64,000 nt of DNA from Rotaria macrura (GCA_900239685.1 OENT01000886.1:1-64000); one strand, 5' to 3'; positions 36,896 through 49,885 are shown, numbered from the stretch's first letter. Numbers and translations are program-made. The notes: generated by a model not told the origin, from the letters alone.

Positions 36896-38235
36896 TTATT
36901 GTGGTTTTCGGATAGAACATAGTTGAGAAAGTGCATTTGATGCTGAACTACTATCACAAGTCGGATTGCTTCCCAGTAATTGTTCTGTTGTAAATATAAT
37001 TTCGTGACCCTTTCTTGAACGCACATCAGTACCGTATTTTGCTTCTAATTCTCTACGAAAATCTCGCACTTGAGCATAGTCGTTTGCAAATCTATTTGAT
37101 TGTCGATAGATTTCATGAATGCCGTATTTATTGGCTCGATCTTGCATTGTTTCACGTTCACTACTGGAAATATATGGAATGGTCGAAAGAATTTGACTCC
37201 ATGCTTTTGTTAGATTAGTATCGACGTCCTCACGAAACGCTTCCTTCGAGGAGCAAGATGATTTTTGTTTAGACTTAGACTTTTTACTTTTACAAAGTCG
37301 TTTTCGTGACACATGCTGAACATAACTTGCTGAATCTAAATGAAGTTTTAGCTCTAGTTTCCTAACAATAAATGATTAACCGTGAACATACGAGCAACAT
37401 AATGTTTTAATTTCTGAATACCATATCGTTCAGGTTTAAGATAAATTCGATTACCATAATATGAATCATTCGAATTGTTAGATAGATCTTCTAGTTGTCC
37501 AAAGAGAATATGACCGAATCCGTTTGGCATACAACCGTGTTTGATGTCCAGTCCACTAGTCAAAAACAATATTACAGTTGTATTCAATAGAAAAATAATT
37601 CACTATCTTTTTACTAGGCAGGATAAGTCTTCTCGAGGCTATTTTTCAAAGAACCTCGCTCTCGAAAATGAGAAGATTCGTTGCCTCGAGTGTAGATGAA
37701 AGGGCTCGATTTAGGTCGGTCCGATTTCTTTCGTTTAAACGGTGATTTAATTGTGTCAAGAAGGAAGTTTTTCAAGCGATTGTAGTAACCTGTACGATGT
37801 TCATCACTACCCTGTTCTTGTGCATTCTTGGCCGTCATTAAACGATTCCAAAATTGTCTAGTCGAATCATAAAGAACGAACATGCCTAGAGTATGTCATT
37901 CAAATACAAAAATGAAAATCTTAAATAATTTCTATTTAAACAATCAGACCTCGATTGAATTGAACCGATTGTCTGTTGAGTACGGCTTGTTGAATAAAAA
38001 AATGCATCAATGAACACATATTTTGTTCATTGATATTTTTGTATGATTCATTATTTTGAATGAGTTCTTTGAAAAATGTTCGACCTAAATTTGCTTGTGT
38101 TTGATTGACATTAGACTTGGCTAGCATGCAGCATGATGGAGTTTCTATCTTGTCAAAGATATTCAACTTTGTTGAACATATTGGAATAAACGAAATACAA
38201 ATTAAAAGAAATGCATCAGTAAAATGAAACAGCAT
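36896..38235 (-). CDS. unrecognised secreted protein, four exons
   Basis: Four minus-strand exons join cleanly: 38235-37950, 37885-37615, 37555-37392 and 37335-36896. The introns are 64, 59 and 56 bp, with GT-AG ends and matching phases 1, 2 and 1. The 386-residue product starts with a hydrophobic signal peptide (about residues 1-21, ending SFIPICS), so it is probably secreted or lumenal. Visible features are two early Cys pairs (CC at 35-36), a basic KSPFKRKK patch in exon 2, a conserved-looking YGLDIKHGCMPNGFGHILFG segment at 186-205 followed by NRIYLKPERYG, a Lys/Ser-rich SKKSKSKQK stretch near 255-263, and a helical acidic/basic C-terminal third. I recognise no family. The single-exon open frames here are fragments of this one gene. 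Confidence 0.7.
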
Positions 38236-41200
38236 TTTTTTCTCAAGAGAATCTCGTCGTACGAAATGATGAGGGAAAGTATCGTTTGAATGTGAAGAAA
38301 TGAATATCGATCAACACACAGTATTATATACGTGCGTCTTAATGAAGAAAAATAATAGAGAGGAAGTATCAACTGAATAGTAATGTGTCTAAATAATTGA
38401 TGCTAATGAGTTTTAAATCCTCCAATGACTAAAAATTAAAGAGAATTTTCTAGAAATTCAACAGGTATTCGTCGTTCGATTTTGCAAAAATTTTGCTTTA
38501 ATGATGCAGATTAAATTAAACTCTAAAGCCCATGAAATCCGTGAAACATGATACCGAGGATTTACATGATTTATTCATAGAGCAATAAAATATTAATTTT
38601 TCCCTTTAAGAAAAAAGGATTGTCAAATACCAACTGATTCGAACGAAATAAAACAGAAATGCTCGCATAGAGATTTTTGCTCGAAAGAATAATCTTTACA
38701 CCGATTGTCTTTACTTCCCTTGCAATAACTTCCATCAAACCAACCTATGAAATTCTTTAGTTAGTAAACTATATCGTTGAAGAGCCTTTTCTAATCAATA
38801 TGTTAACTGATTACGTATTTTCCGTTCACATTCTCAACGAGTTAGACAATGTACCATGCCTTACAGAATACTTACTTTCTATTTTTCATGAGCATCCAAT
38901 TACTGTTGAATCAAGTGTTAGATTCCGCTATATTATGTTATAGGTACAATATTGAACACTTCAAACGATGATTCTTTGGTAAAAGTAGATTTAAACCCTA
39001 AGGGTTCGAGTTTGGATGTTTACATCCGCATCAAAAAGAAATGTGTGTTCATTTTGAAGCTCGTTCCGAATGATTGCCAAAAGGTCTAATGGAGGCTTGA
39101 TCTTTCACAAGATCAAGCCTATTTCTTGTGTACATACTTTGGGTGTCACTTTGCTGAAGCCATGAGTCGATGTCTTAAACTAATATTTCATGAGTGATAA
39201 CTATGAATGTTCTCAAGGAGTATGATTTATCTACCCGAACTACACAATAGTCTAGTTTAAATGCTATCCTTTATATGAAATGTTAGATGAGGGTACAAGC
39301 TCGCACGATTTCACATCGTTTTATCAATAATTTCATGTTCGCTTCACTCGTTTTATTTAGACTAGTTTCATGAAATAAAAAGAGAATGAAAACAATCAAA
39401 CACGCTCAAAAACAACTATAATATTGATGGCACTCTCATTTCATTAACTAGAAATGGTAATCAGTTCATTGAAAAATTGTGATAAGAAAATTGTTCAATA
39501 TACAATCCTACAATCTTATACCGAAAAGTTTTAGCGGCTAAGTTATAGATTAAAACCTTGTATAAGGTATTGTAAAGAATTCAATAGCAAATCGTTCCAT
39601 TAAAAAACAGGTTGAACAATCGAAAATAAATCGATTTATCATAAAATACTGACGCATGGATTCTTTTTGGAAGACTTGTTCTGTGCACACACAACTCAAG
39701 GCTAAAGACTTTCATAGTGATGGACATGCAAGAAAAGGGTATCAAGATATTTCTGGATAATAATCCACGCTATCTTGTTTTGTGGCATTAGCCTAAATTA
39801 CAGATTATAGGTTTATATCTGTTTCAGATCATTTCTGACAGCTATTCTTGTTTAAATTATGAAACGGGTGTTTAATCTACGTCAGAAATTTACTTTCATC
39901 AGCACCGATACATCTATGCAAGTTAGAAGCACATAGTTTGTCTGCTGCCATGTTTAACACGAATCCGCAATAGTGTTGCAGTATACTTCGAAAGATAAGA
40001 AACAATATTAATAAAACCCGTGAAATGTGAACAGAAATGCATAAAATCTAACAAAACTGAAAAATCTCAGACGACAAAATTCAATGAAAAATGTCGGTGA
40101 ATATTGAGAAAGAACACAAAATACTGTGAATCGATTACTAAAATACGTCGAACATACGAATAGTACTTAGGCATCGCAGAGAATTCAAAGCAAAATCATA
40201 CGTACGGGAAGTTAGCAAAGACCTCAAAAAATAAAATTTAATTTCTCTGTTTTCAGTTCATTCACCACTTTCTATGATTTCTGAGCAGGACTATTTCATT
40301 CTGTCTAAAATTTCATATTGATTGACACTCATATATTTCTACAAATCTTAGCAAAGAAACTCACAGGACGCAAAATATCTCAATACAACACAGGAAAACT
40401 AGAAGATCATTTTACAAATTCTTTTCTCTTCGTTTGTTACTATCTATGTAATGATAAAAGTAGGTAGGATGCTTTATTCTAACAGATCTATTCAAATATG
40501 AAGATTGTCGATTACGTTGTCTACAACTGCTCCCCGATGATAGCGATGTCAATTTCCAATCATGACTCTATCTATCACTGAGGATGCGTTCTAAGCCAGA
40601 CTAGAAATGAAAGTTGACGAGTCGAAAATTTAAAGATTGCAATATAAATCATTTATATTCTATGTCTATTCTCAATCAGTATTATATACCATCAACTGTA
40701 ATCTTTTGTTTCTTCCTTTATACAACAAGTGGCGATCTGCCATATATGATTGATTATGTGTACTTTTCACTGACCGTATACTAGAATTTCCAATTGGTTT
40801 TATAGCCCTTACAGAATTTCGACGAGAAGCTCTGATAAGTCGGCAACTATAGACAAAGACATGGACAAGAAATTGAGCTTTATCTACCACTAAGACAAAC
40901 AGACATCCGAGCTATTTAAATGTGACTCTACATCAATCGTTCAACCTATTACACATGTAGCGTTGTAATTGTATCAATGTTTCAGTTAGCTGTAAAAAAA
41001 TAATAAAGAAGCACGAGAATAAGTTGAAATGACTAGTCTTCATGTCATCTTGGCATGCTATCAGATAAGAATTGTAGTGCAAAACTTTTAAATTCTTGAT
41101 GAGTTCGTCAAACAACATTGACTTGCAAAAACTATACTTAGCGATCGTTCGTATGTGGTACACATGTTTATCTTTTCAAGCAGATATCAGACTTGAACTG

Positions 41201-41825
41201 AAAAACATCACAAAGAGATCACCAATCAATATTGTTACTACCAATACTTATGGAATGTGAAAGATAGAATGAAATGAACAACGCGAACCCTACAGGTATT
41301 AGCAATCCAAGTTGAGATTAACTTAAGTCCAACGTTGAAATGATCAATTATTTACATTGTCTAGTCGTTGATAAAGATTTATAATACAATGTCAATGTTT
41401 AACATATATTTGATGTGGATAGGAGTAAGATTCATCTCTGAACCGGCATGAAGTTACTCAAATATGTACCCGCATCCATTTATAGCACACACACATTAGA
41501 GACATTTCCAGAATCTTGGATCTTCTACTCACATGTGCCGTCAGTAGTTATAAGCTATCATATTCAATAGATATTTTGAAAATCATGGTGATTTGTTGGT
41601 CCATTGTATGAATAATCAACTAATTCCATGAGAAGAAGTCATTAAATTCATTTCAAAGCGTACTTTATGTGTTCACAGTGTATTTACTATATCGATGATC
41701 AGAGATTTTGTCTCAGTCCCAGAACTACTTGAAAATGTTAAGGGCATTAAGATTTAAGTAGGTCTCCGGCATCAGTTATTATATTTCATTTCTTTATGAA
41801 AAAATATCGTCAAAAAAAAAAACTA
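38236..41825. other. gene-less 3.6-kb stretch
   Basis: No supported gene. The minus frames at 40672-40890 and 40933-41163 lack motifs. A strong hairpin lies at 39093-39120. Confidence 0.45.
39093..39120. repeat. perfect 12-bp stem hairpin with tetraloop
   Basis: AGGCTTGATCTT and AAGATCAAGCCT are exact reverse complements around TCAC. Intergenic, with no coding neighbour within 800 bp. Confidence 0.6.
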
Positions 41826-42824
41826 TTAGATGTCCGAGTTCGCTATCTTGGATTGTGACGATGTTTCTTGGTCCTCCTTATCAAAAGAGTCCGTCACAAA
41901 TTTGCAAAATTGTGCCATTGGATGCTCGGCCGGAAGTTCCAAAAGCGCTTTTCGGCAGAATCGTCTATACAGCTCTCGACGAATCATCACCATCCTCTGA
42001 AGAGCAGCACGATCCACAACATTGCCATCTTCGCCTGACTCGTATCCTTGGAGGAGCCACGTTGTGTAGAGTTCCGAGTTTGCTTGCGGTACCGCTGACT
42101 GATCAATAGGCGACCCAGATCGCTCGAGGGAGATTACACCGAATATTGGGGCTGATAAGTCGTAGAGGAACCATGATTGTTGCAGTTGATCCCAGTCGAA
42201 CATACTCGGCATCCCAACAGTAGAATCCCAATAGTAGTTGCTCGGGTTCACATCGCCGTGGATGATTCCAAAGTGTGCAGGATCTGACGCTGTTCTACTG
42301 TCACGCTCATCTACTTCTACCTCAGCTAAAACTCCATCATGGAGTGTTGTCCAGTGACGAGCACGAGCAGCGAGTGCCGGCTGTTCTTCGACGAAACGAC
42401 GTGTGAGTTTGTGGAAACGAGCGAGCCAACGGCCGAGACCGACCACTATCTCTTGATTCGTCATCCATGTCCAATCTGTGAAGACAACTGGTTCTCCAGT
42501 GGCGAACATGAAAAGACAAAGAATCAAGGAATCGCTGCGGACAACAGCAGAGGAAGTGACAGCGCTTGGGACGGCTCGACATACAGGTAGTTGGTTTTTG
42601 TGTAGATATTCCAACAGAGCTACCTCTAACTCTATCGTATCGAACCGCTTATTTTCCGGATCGGGTGTAACGCGTACGATGAAACGCTCTGTCGTTCCCT
42701 TGTTAGCGAGAAACGTATGATTTTGTGAGGCCTTGATGCATGCTCCAACCTCGACTTCCCAATGAGTGCGGGCGAGCTGAGAAACTTGCTCAACGTCGAT
42801 GGGAATCGTTTCGAAAAGAGGCAT
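41826..42824 (-). CDS. APH/homoserine-kinase-type small-molecule phosphotransferase, probably bacterial in origin
   Basis: A 332-residue protein of the APH/choline-kinase/HSK2 superfamily, which phosphorylates hydroxyls on small molecules. The catalytic loop is HGDVNPSNYYWD (H189, D191, N196) and the metal-binding DWD is at 210-212 (MFDWDQ). The N-terminal lobe has TERFIVRVTP with the expected beta strands, and LGRWLARFHKL (130-140) is a typical pre-catalytic helix. Length is normal for the family and no intron interrupts the coding part. The ATG at 42824 begins the family-like sequence. The frame extends to 42950 but reads through a pyrimidine tract ending in TTCGAAG that looks like a splice acceptor. 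The coding part is clearly GC-richer (57% G+C in 42361-42420) than its flanks, with CpG-rich codons, suggesting recent transfer. The substrate, and whether it modifies any aminoglycoside, are unknown. Confidence 0.8.
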   Translation of the reverse strand: MPLFETIPIDVEQVSQLARTHWEVEVGACIKASQNHTFLANKGTTERFIVRVTPDPENKRFDTIELEVALLEYLHKNQLPVCRAVPSAVTSSAVVRSDSLILCLFMFATGEPVVFTDWTWMTNQEIVVGLGRWLARFHKLTRRFVEEQPALAARARHWTTLHDGVLAEVEVDERDSRTASDPAHFGIIHGDVNPSNYYWDSTVGMPSMFDWDQLQQSWFLYDLSAPIFGVISLERSGSPIDQSAVPQANSELYTTWLLQGYESGEDGNVVDRAALQRMVMIRRELYRRFCRKALLELPAEHPMAQFCKFVTDSFDKEDQETSSQSKIANSDI

Positions 42825-45800
42825 TATTAATCTTCGAAAAGAAAAAAAGATGAAGCCAGTATAAAAAGAAAAGAAAGATGGGATAGTATTCGAGATTAAC
42901 TCGAAGTCGAAAGAAAGGACGAAACATAAATCTGGAGAATCATAGGACACGGATGCTGAAGAGAGAGAAAATGGCTTTTAGGATCCTTCATAAGACGACG
43001 TCCAATTAAGTCTTAGAAATTTTATAGACAACGTCACCTTTTTTCTTCGAGTTTTTAGTCAAAGACCCGAGATTCTCATCGTCTACCTCAGGTGATTTTG
43101 ATGGCGCGAGTAACACGTGAGTGCTACCAATAACTTTCAAAATACTTCAAAAAGATGCTCCTTGATGACCAATTTATTATTTCTATCACAGCAGTTTTAC
43201 TCATGATTAAGAAAGTAACGTTTACTTTTTTTTTCATTGCTTTATGTAAACTATCACTACTTGAAAAAGAGAATAAGACCGGACACTTCGCGGGAAGCAA
43301 AACATAGAATCATCGGGTACCAAATGATAATTTTTGATGCGCACATCGAGAAATTAAAAGGAAAAGAAATCTCGTGGACGACAACGTGAAGGCTGCTGTT
43401 CTCACTGAATCAAAAAAGGCAATTCATGAAGAGCTAGATGCGTGCTATTACTCATCAAGGGATTAAAACAAAAAGCCACGAATGGCATGAAGATAAATGA
43501 CAACTTGTGTGCAATCTAAAGATGCCGTAAAAGCAAGGCTTATTTACTCATGTATAAGTGATAAAAAGATACCGAAAAGAAGCTCTTCGACATTTTATAA
43601 AATAAAGTTCACTTGCTAAGTACGAGTCACATTGGGTGATCATCGAAAAGGCCTCGATGATATGCAAATATGTAACAAACTAGTGTCATCTACCTCAACG
43701 GCATAAAATTCACTCACTAGATTACATATGTGTGACAATTGTCGATAGAAGAATTACTTATGTGGATGGAACAATGGTTAAATTAGCTTCTTCATATCAA
43801 AAATCGTATCTGTTACATGTACAAAACGTATAAAGGTACATAAAAAAGCTAGAGAGAGAGAGTGAGAGAAAATGAGGGAAGAAAAAGAAGATGTTTATCG
43901 ATGTAAATATGAAGGAGAGAATATGTCATTGGGATGAAGGATAAATGTATCAGAGTCCTTACAACAGTCAATGAGCTAATAAACCATACGCATACAAAAG
44001 AAAGGAAGATATATAGAACGCATTTGATGTAAGAACATTATGTATGGCCAACAAGCTCGACCAACAAGTTCGAGTCGATAGCAATATAAACTCAGTTAAC
44101 TACATAGAGGTCGCCATAATATATCTTTTCACCATTCAGTCATTCTCTCTCGATCTCATCTGGAGCAACGACTGAGATTCACATGAAACGTTAAATGTCG
44201 CATGACACCTCTATGTCAAGCTCTAAAGTTTCATACATTCAGTGTTCCTTAAAAGTATGAGAAGATGAATCGTAACATTCACATGACAAGTCGCAGCTTC
44301 TACGATTTTGAGTTAGCACCGCTATCTCAGTGAGAATCACTACTTTGAACAGATCACACGATGACACATACGTGATCTATTCGAGTTCGATGTCTGATAG
44401 GGCAGCTTGATAGAGTATGTACTAATAGAAAACTTTGTCATGTTGTAGGTTTTCTCGACTCACTGTGTGTCGTTTTTTGACGATCTTTCGTAAATTGTTG
44501 AAAAAAGGGGTCTACGTTACCCATCAAATTAAAAATGTAATTTAGCCCTTGTAGAAACTTCATCAACAGATCGGAGTTAATTTTATCATTGAAAAAGTAA
44601 ACGGCTCGTCACACCCATAATTAAAGTTTGTAAAGAAGTTTTGACAAAAATACTAGATTCTTAAGAATTTGATTACAATGAAAATTTTGAATCGAATCTC
44701 AATTTGAGTGCATGTACAGATGAAGAGACGACTCATAATGTCCAAGAAGTGAAATAAATGTACAACAGTATGACATAATATAGTGACGCATGCTTGTCAA
44801 GCAATGAAATACTTCTCTCTCGATGTGTTTTTTACTAATTTTCTGTTTTTTTTGCAGTAGTTGATGGATGCCTACTATAACCATATTTCGAACTGATAAA
44901 ATAAATATCTTCTGTCAGACTAGTTCATTTACAAAACACATTGTAACTCTTTATTAGAAATAGTTCACCGCAATCGAGACCCAATAATAAATACTGCATC
45001 GAATGATACACCTAGTGATTTGTCAATTTAATTCTAACACAAACACAAAGTAACGTTAGATATGTCACATACCATGATGAAGAGTTTAAATGTGATAAAA
45101 TTTTTGTCGGTACAATAATTGAACAGTATATCTTTTTCTTTTAGAAAGTTTGTAATCTTTAAGTTTGAATACAATCTATTACATAGCATGAAAGAACACA
45201 ACGTATTTTAGGAGAAAAACATCTAACAATATGCAATAAAGGTTCTTGTATGAGATTTTACACAAGTTCCTACACGTCTGCAGAGGCAGAGATACGACAC
45301 CACGTCGATAGAAGATAACTTACTGTGTGTCAGATGATAACGTATGTAATGTTTCAATAGACTCTCTTTGGTTTGTCAGTTTGTTCTATTTTATCCAAAG
45401 AGTGTGTCGAGATGTAATGCAAAGAAAGAAGCAGAACAAATGAACGAGCAATAAATAGTAGTATAGTAAGAGTACGTGTTATGTGCATGCTATACCTAAA
45501 AGTGCGTGTAGTACACAGCCCATATGAAAGAATCCAAAAGAATATCAAACTGTTAATAATCGATTGGTAGGACGTACTTATCGTGAGTATCATAAGTCAA
45601 ACATATTGTTGAAAGTAGGGAGATTTTATCTTTCTAAAATAGACATGTTGGAAGCCAATGTGAAGCATCAAGAGTGGCCTTTCTAGTAAGTTTATATTCT
45701 GAACCGATGAAACACAAGTCTAACATTGATGAGAAATGCATTCGATTTTTGATATTGTAAAATTATTTTTTGTGCTACTCCGATGACCTAAATTGTTAGC

Positions 45801-47646
45801 AGATCGACCGATCGCATACGCTTTAGCTTCGTATTCAGATGTGGTATACTTGAGAAACACTAATATTTTCAGTGATAAATGAATAACGTCTAACGTTTAT
45901 TATTGCCAGATTTTCTTGAAGTGCGTAGTATACTTCAATGGTCTTTGAGAAGAATTAATGTTCGTGTCACCTGTTGAAGATCTACCACTAACAGTTACAT
46001 TGACACCCTCGTGAATTTTTATGAAAATAGAATCTCTTTTACTCTTTCTGATTAACTACTGTTATTCTCTTAATCAGTTTATTTTAGTAATCATAGTCGT
46101 TTTTTCTGTCTTATAACAAGAAGAAAACTTGTTATTCTTACTGAACATAAAAGATTTCAAAGTATATTATACCATCAGAATATTCTAGAATACTAAATAT
46201 ATCAGATTCGTACAAATTATTCACCAAATAATATTTGGATATGAAAGGCTTCCGTAATAACCATCAACATGTTCACAGTATTCATACTAACTAGTTTATC
46301 ATTCCGATATACATGTAGATGGCAATCTTTTCTTCATTTGAATGAAGATGAATGCAATCTGCTGGATGTATTCAATTACCATCTTTGCAATAATTCACAT
46401 AATCTCCTCTATAGTTTGCCTCATACTTAAAGTTCTTCTCATTGAACTCGTAAACTTCTAAAAAAACCATTCAGATTTCTAATTTACTAACGAAGAAACA
46501 GTACGGTTAATGTCTTGTTAAGAGATAGGCCTCTTCTTTCTCCTAAATCTGCTCTAAAAACCATCGATGCTGTAACCATCCGTACAAGAGTGGCAACAGA
46601 CTTGATTAAAATCTAATTAACCATAAGAAGTTCTTGTTGTCAGTCTATGAAATTGAAATCAAGATTTTCTTCATCACTGTAGAAATAAAACATATTCTCG
46701 ATTAAACCATGTGAGTGAAAATGAATAAAAATCGCACCGCTTACTGAACTAATTTTTCAAAACATTATAAATTTGAATCTATGACTTAAGAATGATATTA
46801 TATAATGATTGTCTTTATGTATTACATTAATTAAACTAAAAAAGAACCATTCTTCCATAATTATTAGCTTAATGAGGGGAAGAAGCTTGATGTATGAGTA
46901 AATTGATTTTTTCTGAAGAATCATCATCTTATTTGAAACTTTCATTCTAGAGTATCAAGCTTATATAGCGTGCTTCATTTAATGTTCTATGCATTCTGGA
47001 CGTATCGCAAAATGATTCGATTCAAAAACCCATTGGTCATGATTTATGCTATTTTTTGGTTCGAAGTTTTATGTTCTTCAGATTCTTAATTTGCCTTAAT
47101 TAATTCTGATTCTCTATAAATAAATTCTACTATCATAACTATGTTCTTCAACGTTCCTATCATAGATTAATGGCTGAATAAAACTAAATAGATTTCGAAA
47201 TTAATATGTACTATGTGGTACATTTTGTTTCACAATATGAATGAACGGGTTAGAATTGGGCGTTGGCTTGAGATAAATGTTGTTAAAAACCAACACTCTT
47301 TTATTTATTCGAAAGCAAAACATCATGCAATTTTGCGACAAAACATACATGCTCTTCATTTTTCACATTTGCACTCTCCCCTTCATTGCATGCCATGTCG
47401 ACGATTTACCAGGAATGAGTAGACGCGAGAAAAAGAAAAGAAACAACATGAGTAAATACATCACAACATATAGAAGTAGGAAAGACAAAACACTCTGCAT
47501 ATCTACATGACTATGAAAGCATAAGCAACTATCTACATATATGTAGTATAGGCAATGATAGCGTCCATTTTATTTAAAAAGCAAATAAAAGCTAACACAA
47601 TACGATGATACAGAACTACAGCATGATGAGACAAAAATAAGTCAAT
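42825..47646. other. gene-less 4.8-kb stretch
   Basis: The first about 130 bp are probably the 5' leader of the kinase gene. A GA-repeat lies at 43851-43868. No further frame shows protein-like motifs on either strand, and no inverted-repeat element was found by eye. Confidence 0.4.
43851..43868. repeat. (AG)n microsatellite
   Basis: About nine imperfect AG units. Confidence 0.7.
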
Positions 47647-48249
47647 CTATTTGTCTTTTCTTGAGTGAAAAATAACAAAGATACATCGAATAATACATTG
47701 TACAACCCACAGAACAACAATAATAATCAAATAGATAAAAGTGAATACATACAAAGTACGTTGACAATATTTTTTTCTGCGATGTGGATTCGTGTATTGA
47801 ACTTCATTATAAATACTGAATGTCCATACACAACCGATAATAACCCAAATAAACAGGAAAATATGAATAAGCATCGTAATTACAGCCAGGACGACAACGA
47901 AAATCAAAGATTTCAGCGATCGGTTATAATCGAAAAACATGGTAATGACTGATAAAACAAAGCTAAGTACCAAATATGCGAGTGCTAGAGAGCCACCAAC
48001 AATAAGAAACAAACTGATACGAGGCTCGATTGGACAAAAATGTCGACCTTGATAATGAACACCGATGACCAACATGCTCACAGGTATACCAAGAAGCAAA
48101 AATAGAATGACGAGACCTATGATCGATGTTACAGCGTTGCTAGCGAGTAGAAAACGAAGCCAAGAATTGGATGGTTTGCCCGTTTCAGACGTTTCTCGCT
48201 CATACATTGTTTCACTTCGCTTGGAATATATTTCGTCATCCATGTCCAT
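47647..48249 (-). CDS. four-pass membrane protein, TMEM272-like
   Basis: A 200-residue single-exon frame. A charged, Ser/Thr/Glu-rich cytoplasmic-type N-terminus (1-30) precedes four hydrophobic helices at about 40-63, 79-104, 114-143 and 164-188, and the end is basic (SRKDK). Between TM1 and TM2 is HFCPIEPRISLFLIVGG. Between TM3 and TM4 are a VWTFSIYNEVQY segment and KKYCQRTLYVFTF. These match the TMEM272-like family pattern (Cys-Pro loop, W-V-Y after TM3, Y-C-x-x-T-L before TM4). The molecular function of the family is unknown. ATG 48249 is the first Met. CTTAG just upstream could be a splice acceptor of a 5' UTR intron. The plus-strand frames here are shadows. Confidence 0.75.
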   Translation of the reverse strand: MDMDDEIYSKRSETMYERETSETGKPSNSWLRFLLASNAVTSIIGLVILFLLLGIPVSMLVIGVHYQGRHFCPIEPRISLFLIVGGSLALAYLVLSFVLSVITMFFDYNRSLKSLIFVVVLAVITMLIHIFLFIWVIIGCVWTFSIYNEVQYTNPHRRKKYCQRTLYVFTFIYLIIIVVLWVVQCIIRCIFVIFHSRKDK

Positions 48250-49349
48250 ACTCTAAGATAGATTAACTTGTAAAGGTTATGAATGTACTTTTTTCAAAGA
48301 GAAGAAATCGAAAAGAAAAAACACTGAGGCCTACGAGAAAGTAAAGCAGGCATTGGTGAATGAAATATACATAATGAACTCATAAATGCAAAAGACATGT
48401 TTTTTTACTATTCGAGTAGTGTAAGAACGAAAAAGTTTGAGATTGCTTCTCGTTTCATCTATTGAAAATCCAACCAATTTATTATTCTTTTTTTCGTTTC
48501 TTCAGTTTTCTTTGAAAGAAATCAAAGCACGTCCATCGTACCTATATTCGAAAATAAATAAACGAAACACTTCAAATTACATGTTAACAGAAAACGAATA
48601 GTATTTTTTTATACATTCTACTTTCCGTTCCAGAAGTCAAAGCAATCGGATATTTTTTCGATTGGATTTTGATAGAAATAATATCGAGATCTGCGATTTA
48701 CATCATTAACCCGCCGACAGAAATGAGCGCCTAGAGGTCTCTATTTTCATCAGTCTTGAATTCGATCAATCAGATAATTTCTCAATGCAAGTTTTGACAT
48801 CGACATTTCGAACAAATTTTTCATTACACTTGGATCTTTTAATCGGTGTGCTAACTTATTCAAAGCCTTGGCGCTTGGCACAAAAATCTTTGTGTTTGTT
48901 CTCGACTAAAATTTCGATTTTGTGTTAAATGACCGAAATATGATGAAGATTTTAAAGATAAAATCTCAAAATCGGGAAAAGAATCTCAAGTTTTATATAT
49001 TGATATGAAATTTTTGGAATAGATGTACATTAGGGTGTCGGATTTGGTGTGTGGCATTCGGATTGAAATGCAGGTATGATTTAGATTTGATGTTGCGATT
49101 TGGTCTCAATGTAGCACGACTACAAAACGGGAGTCGTGCTCGATTGGAACCAAACTCTAAGCCCTTATTCCAACGATAAATGTAATCCCGGATCTCAAAG
49201 CTGAGCTAAATTAGACAAGAGCTGCAATAGTGATACCCAAATCTAAGCGAAATTGACATCTAGGAATTAGTTCAGAATTATATTCAAACTCAGCAAACAA
49301 ATTCAAACCAGAGTCTAAGTATGCAAGAGTTGGTGGCAATTCCTAGATC
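48250..49349. other. gene-less stretch
   Basis: Contains a 9-bp inverted repeat (AGCACGACT...AGTCGTGCT, about 49110-49140) just left of the fold-back element. No gene is supported. Confidence 0.4.
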
Positions 49350-49885
49350 TATTCAAAATTCATTATACTCCTACTTGTAAAAGTTTTAGGCGATACCGAA
49401 AATTATTCTCTTTCGATCTACGCACTGTGTCAACGGTCCTAGTATGTTCCTTTCAAAAAAGATCAGCGTTTTCCAGAAATCGTGCTGTTTTTTGTCAGTT
49501 GATGTCTGATCAATCAGAAATGTGCGTGTGAAGGGGTTATTTGCTTTTCGTTTCATAGAGATCAAACATCGGTATACCGGATTTTCAAAGCATCGGCTTT
49601 TTTTGACCCTATAGTGAAAAAATAGGAAGTCTCTAAAAATCCTCTACAAATACGTCAAATTACTGTAAAACAAGAGGCAAATATCACCAGTGGTTTTGTC
49701 ATGGCAATTTACACTTTTCACTTGTATTTCTGATTGATCAAACGTCAACTAACCCAAAACCATGGTTACTGGAAGATACTGATTGTTTTTGAAAGCAACA
49801 TGCGAGGAATCTGGATATTGCGTAGGTCAAAAAAGAATAATCTTCTCTATAGAATAGTAGTTTTAGAAGTTAAATTGTAATGGAA
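49350..49885. mobile_element. long fold-back (inverted-repeat) element, about 530 bp
   Basis: Two arms of about 230 bp, roughly 49350-49590 and 49650-49885, are imperfect reverse complements along nearly their whole length. Matching blocks from outside inwards are ATTATTCT with CTACGC, ATGTT-C-TTTCAAAAA, TCTTCCAG against TTTTCCAG, GTTGA(T/C)GT and TGATCAATCAGAAAT. The spacer near 49600-49640 is about 60 bp. No ORF or target duplication was identified. Such structures are typical of fold-back MITEs. Transcription would give a long double-stranded RNA. Confidence 0.7.

Noticed and set aside
41855-42720. Several plus-strand and other minus-strand frames over the APH-type kinase
   Set aside because: They are byproducts of GC-rich coding sequence in the true frame and carry no domain motifs.
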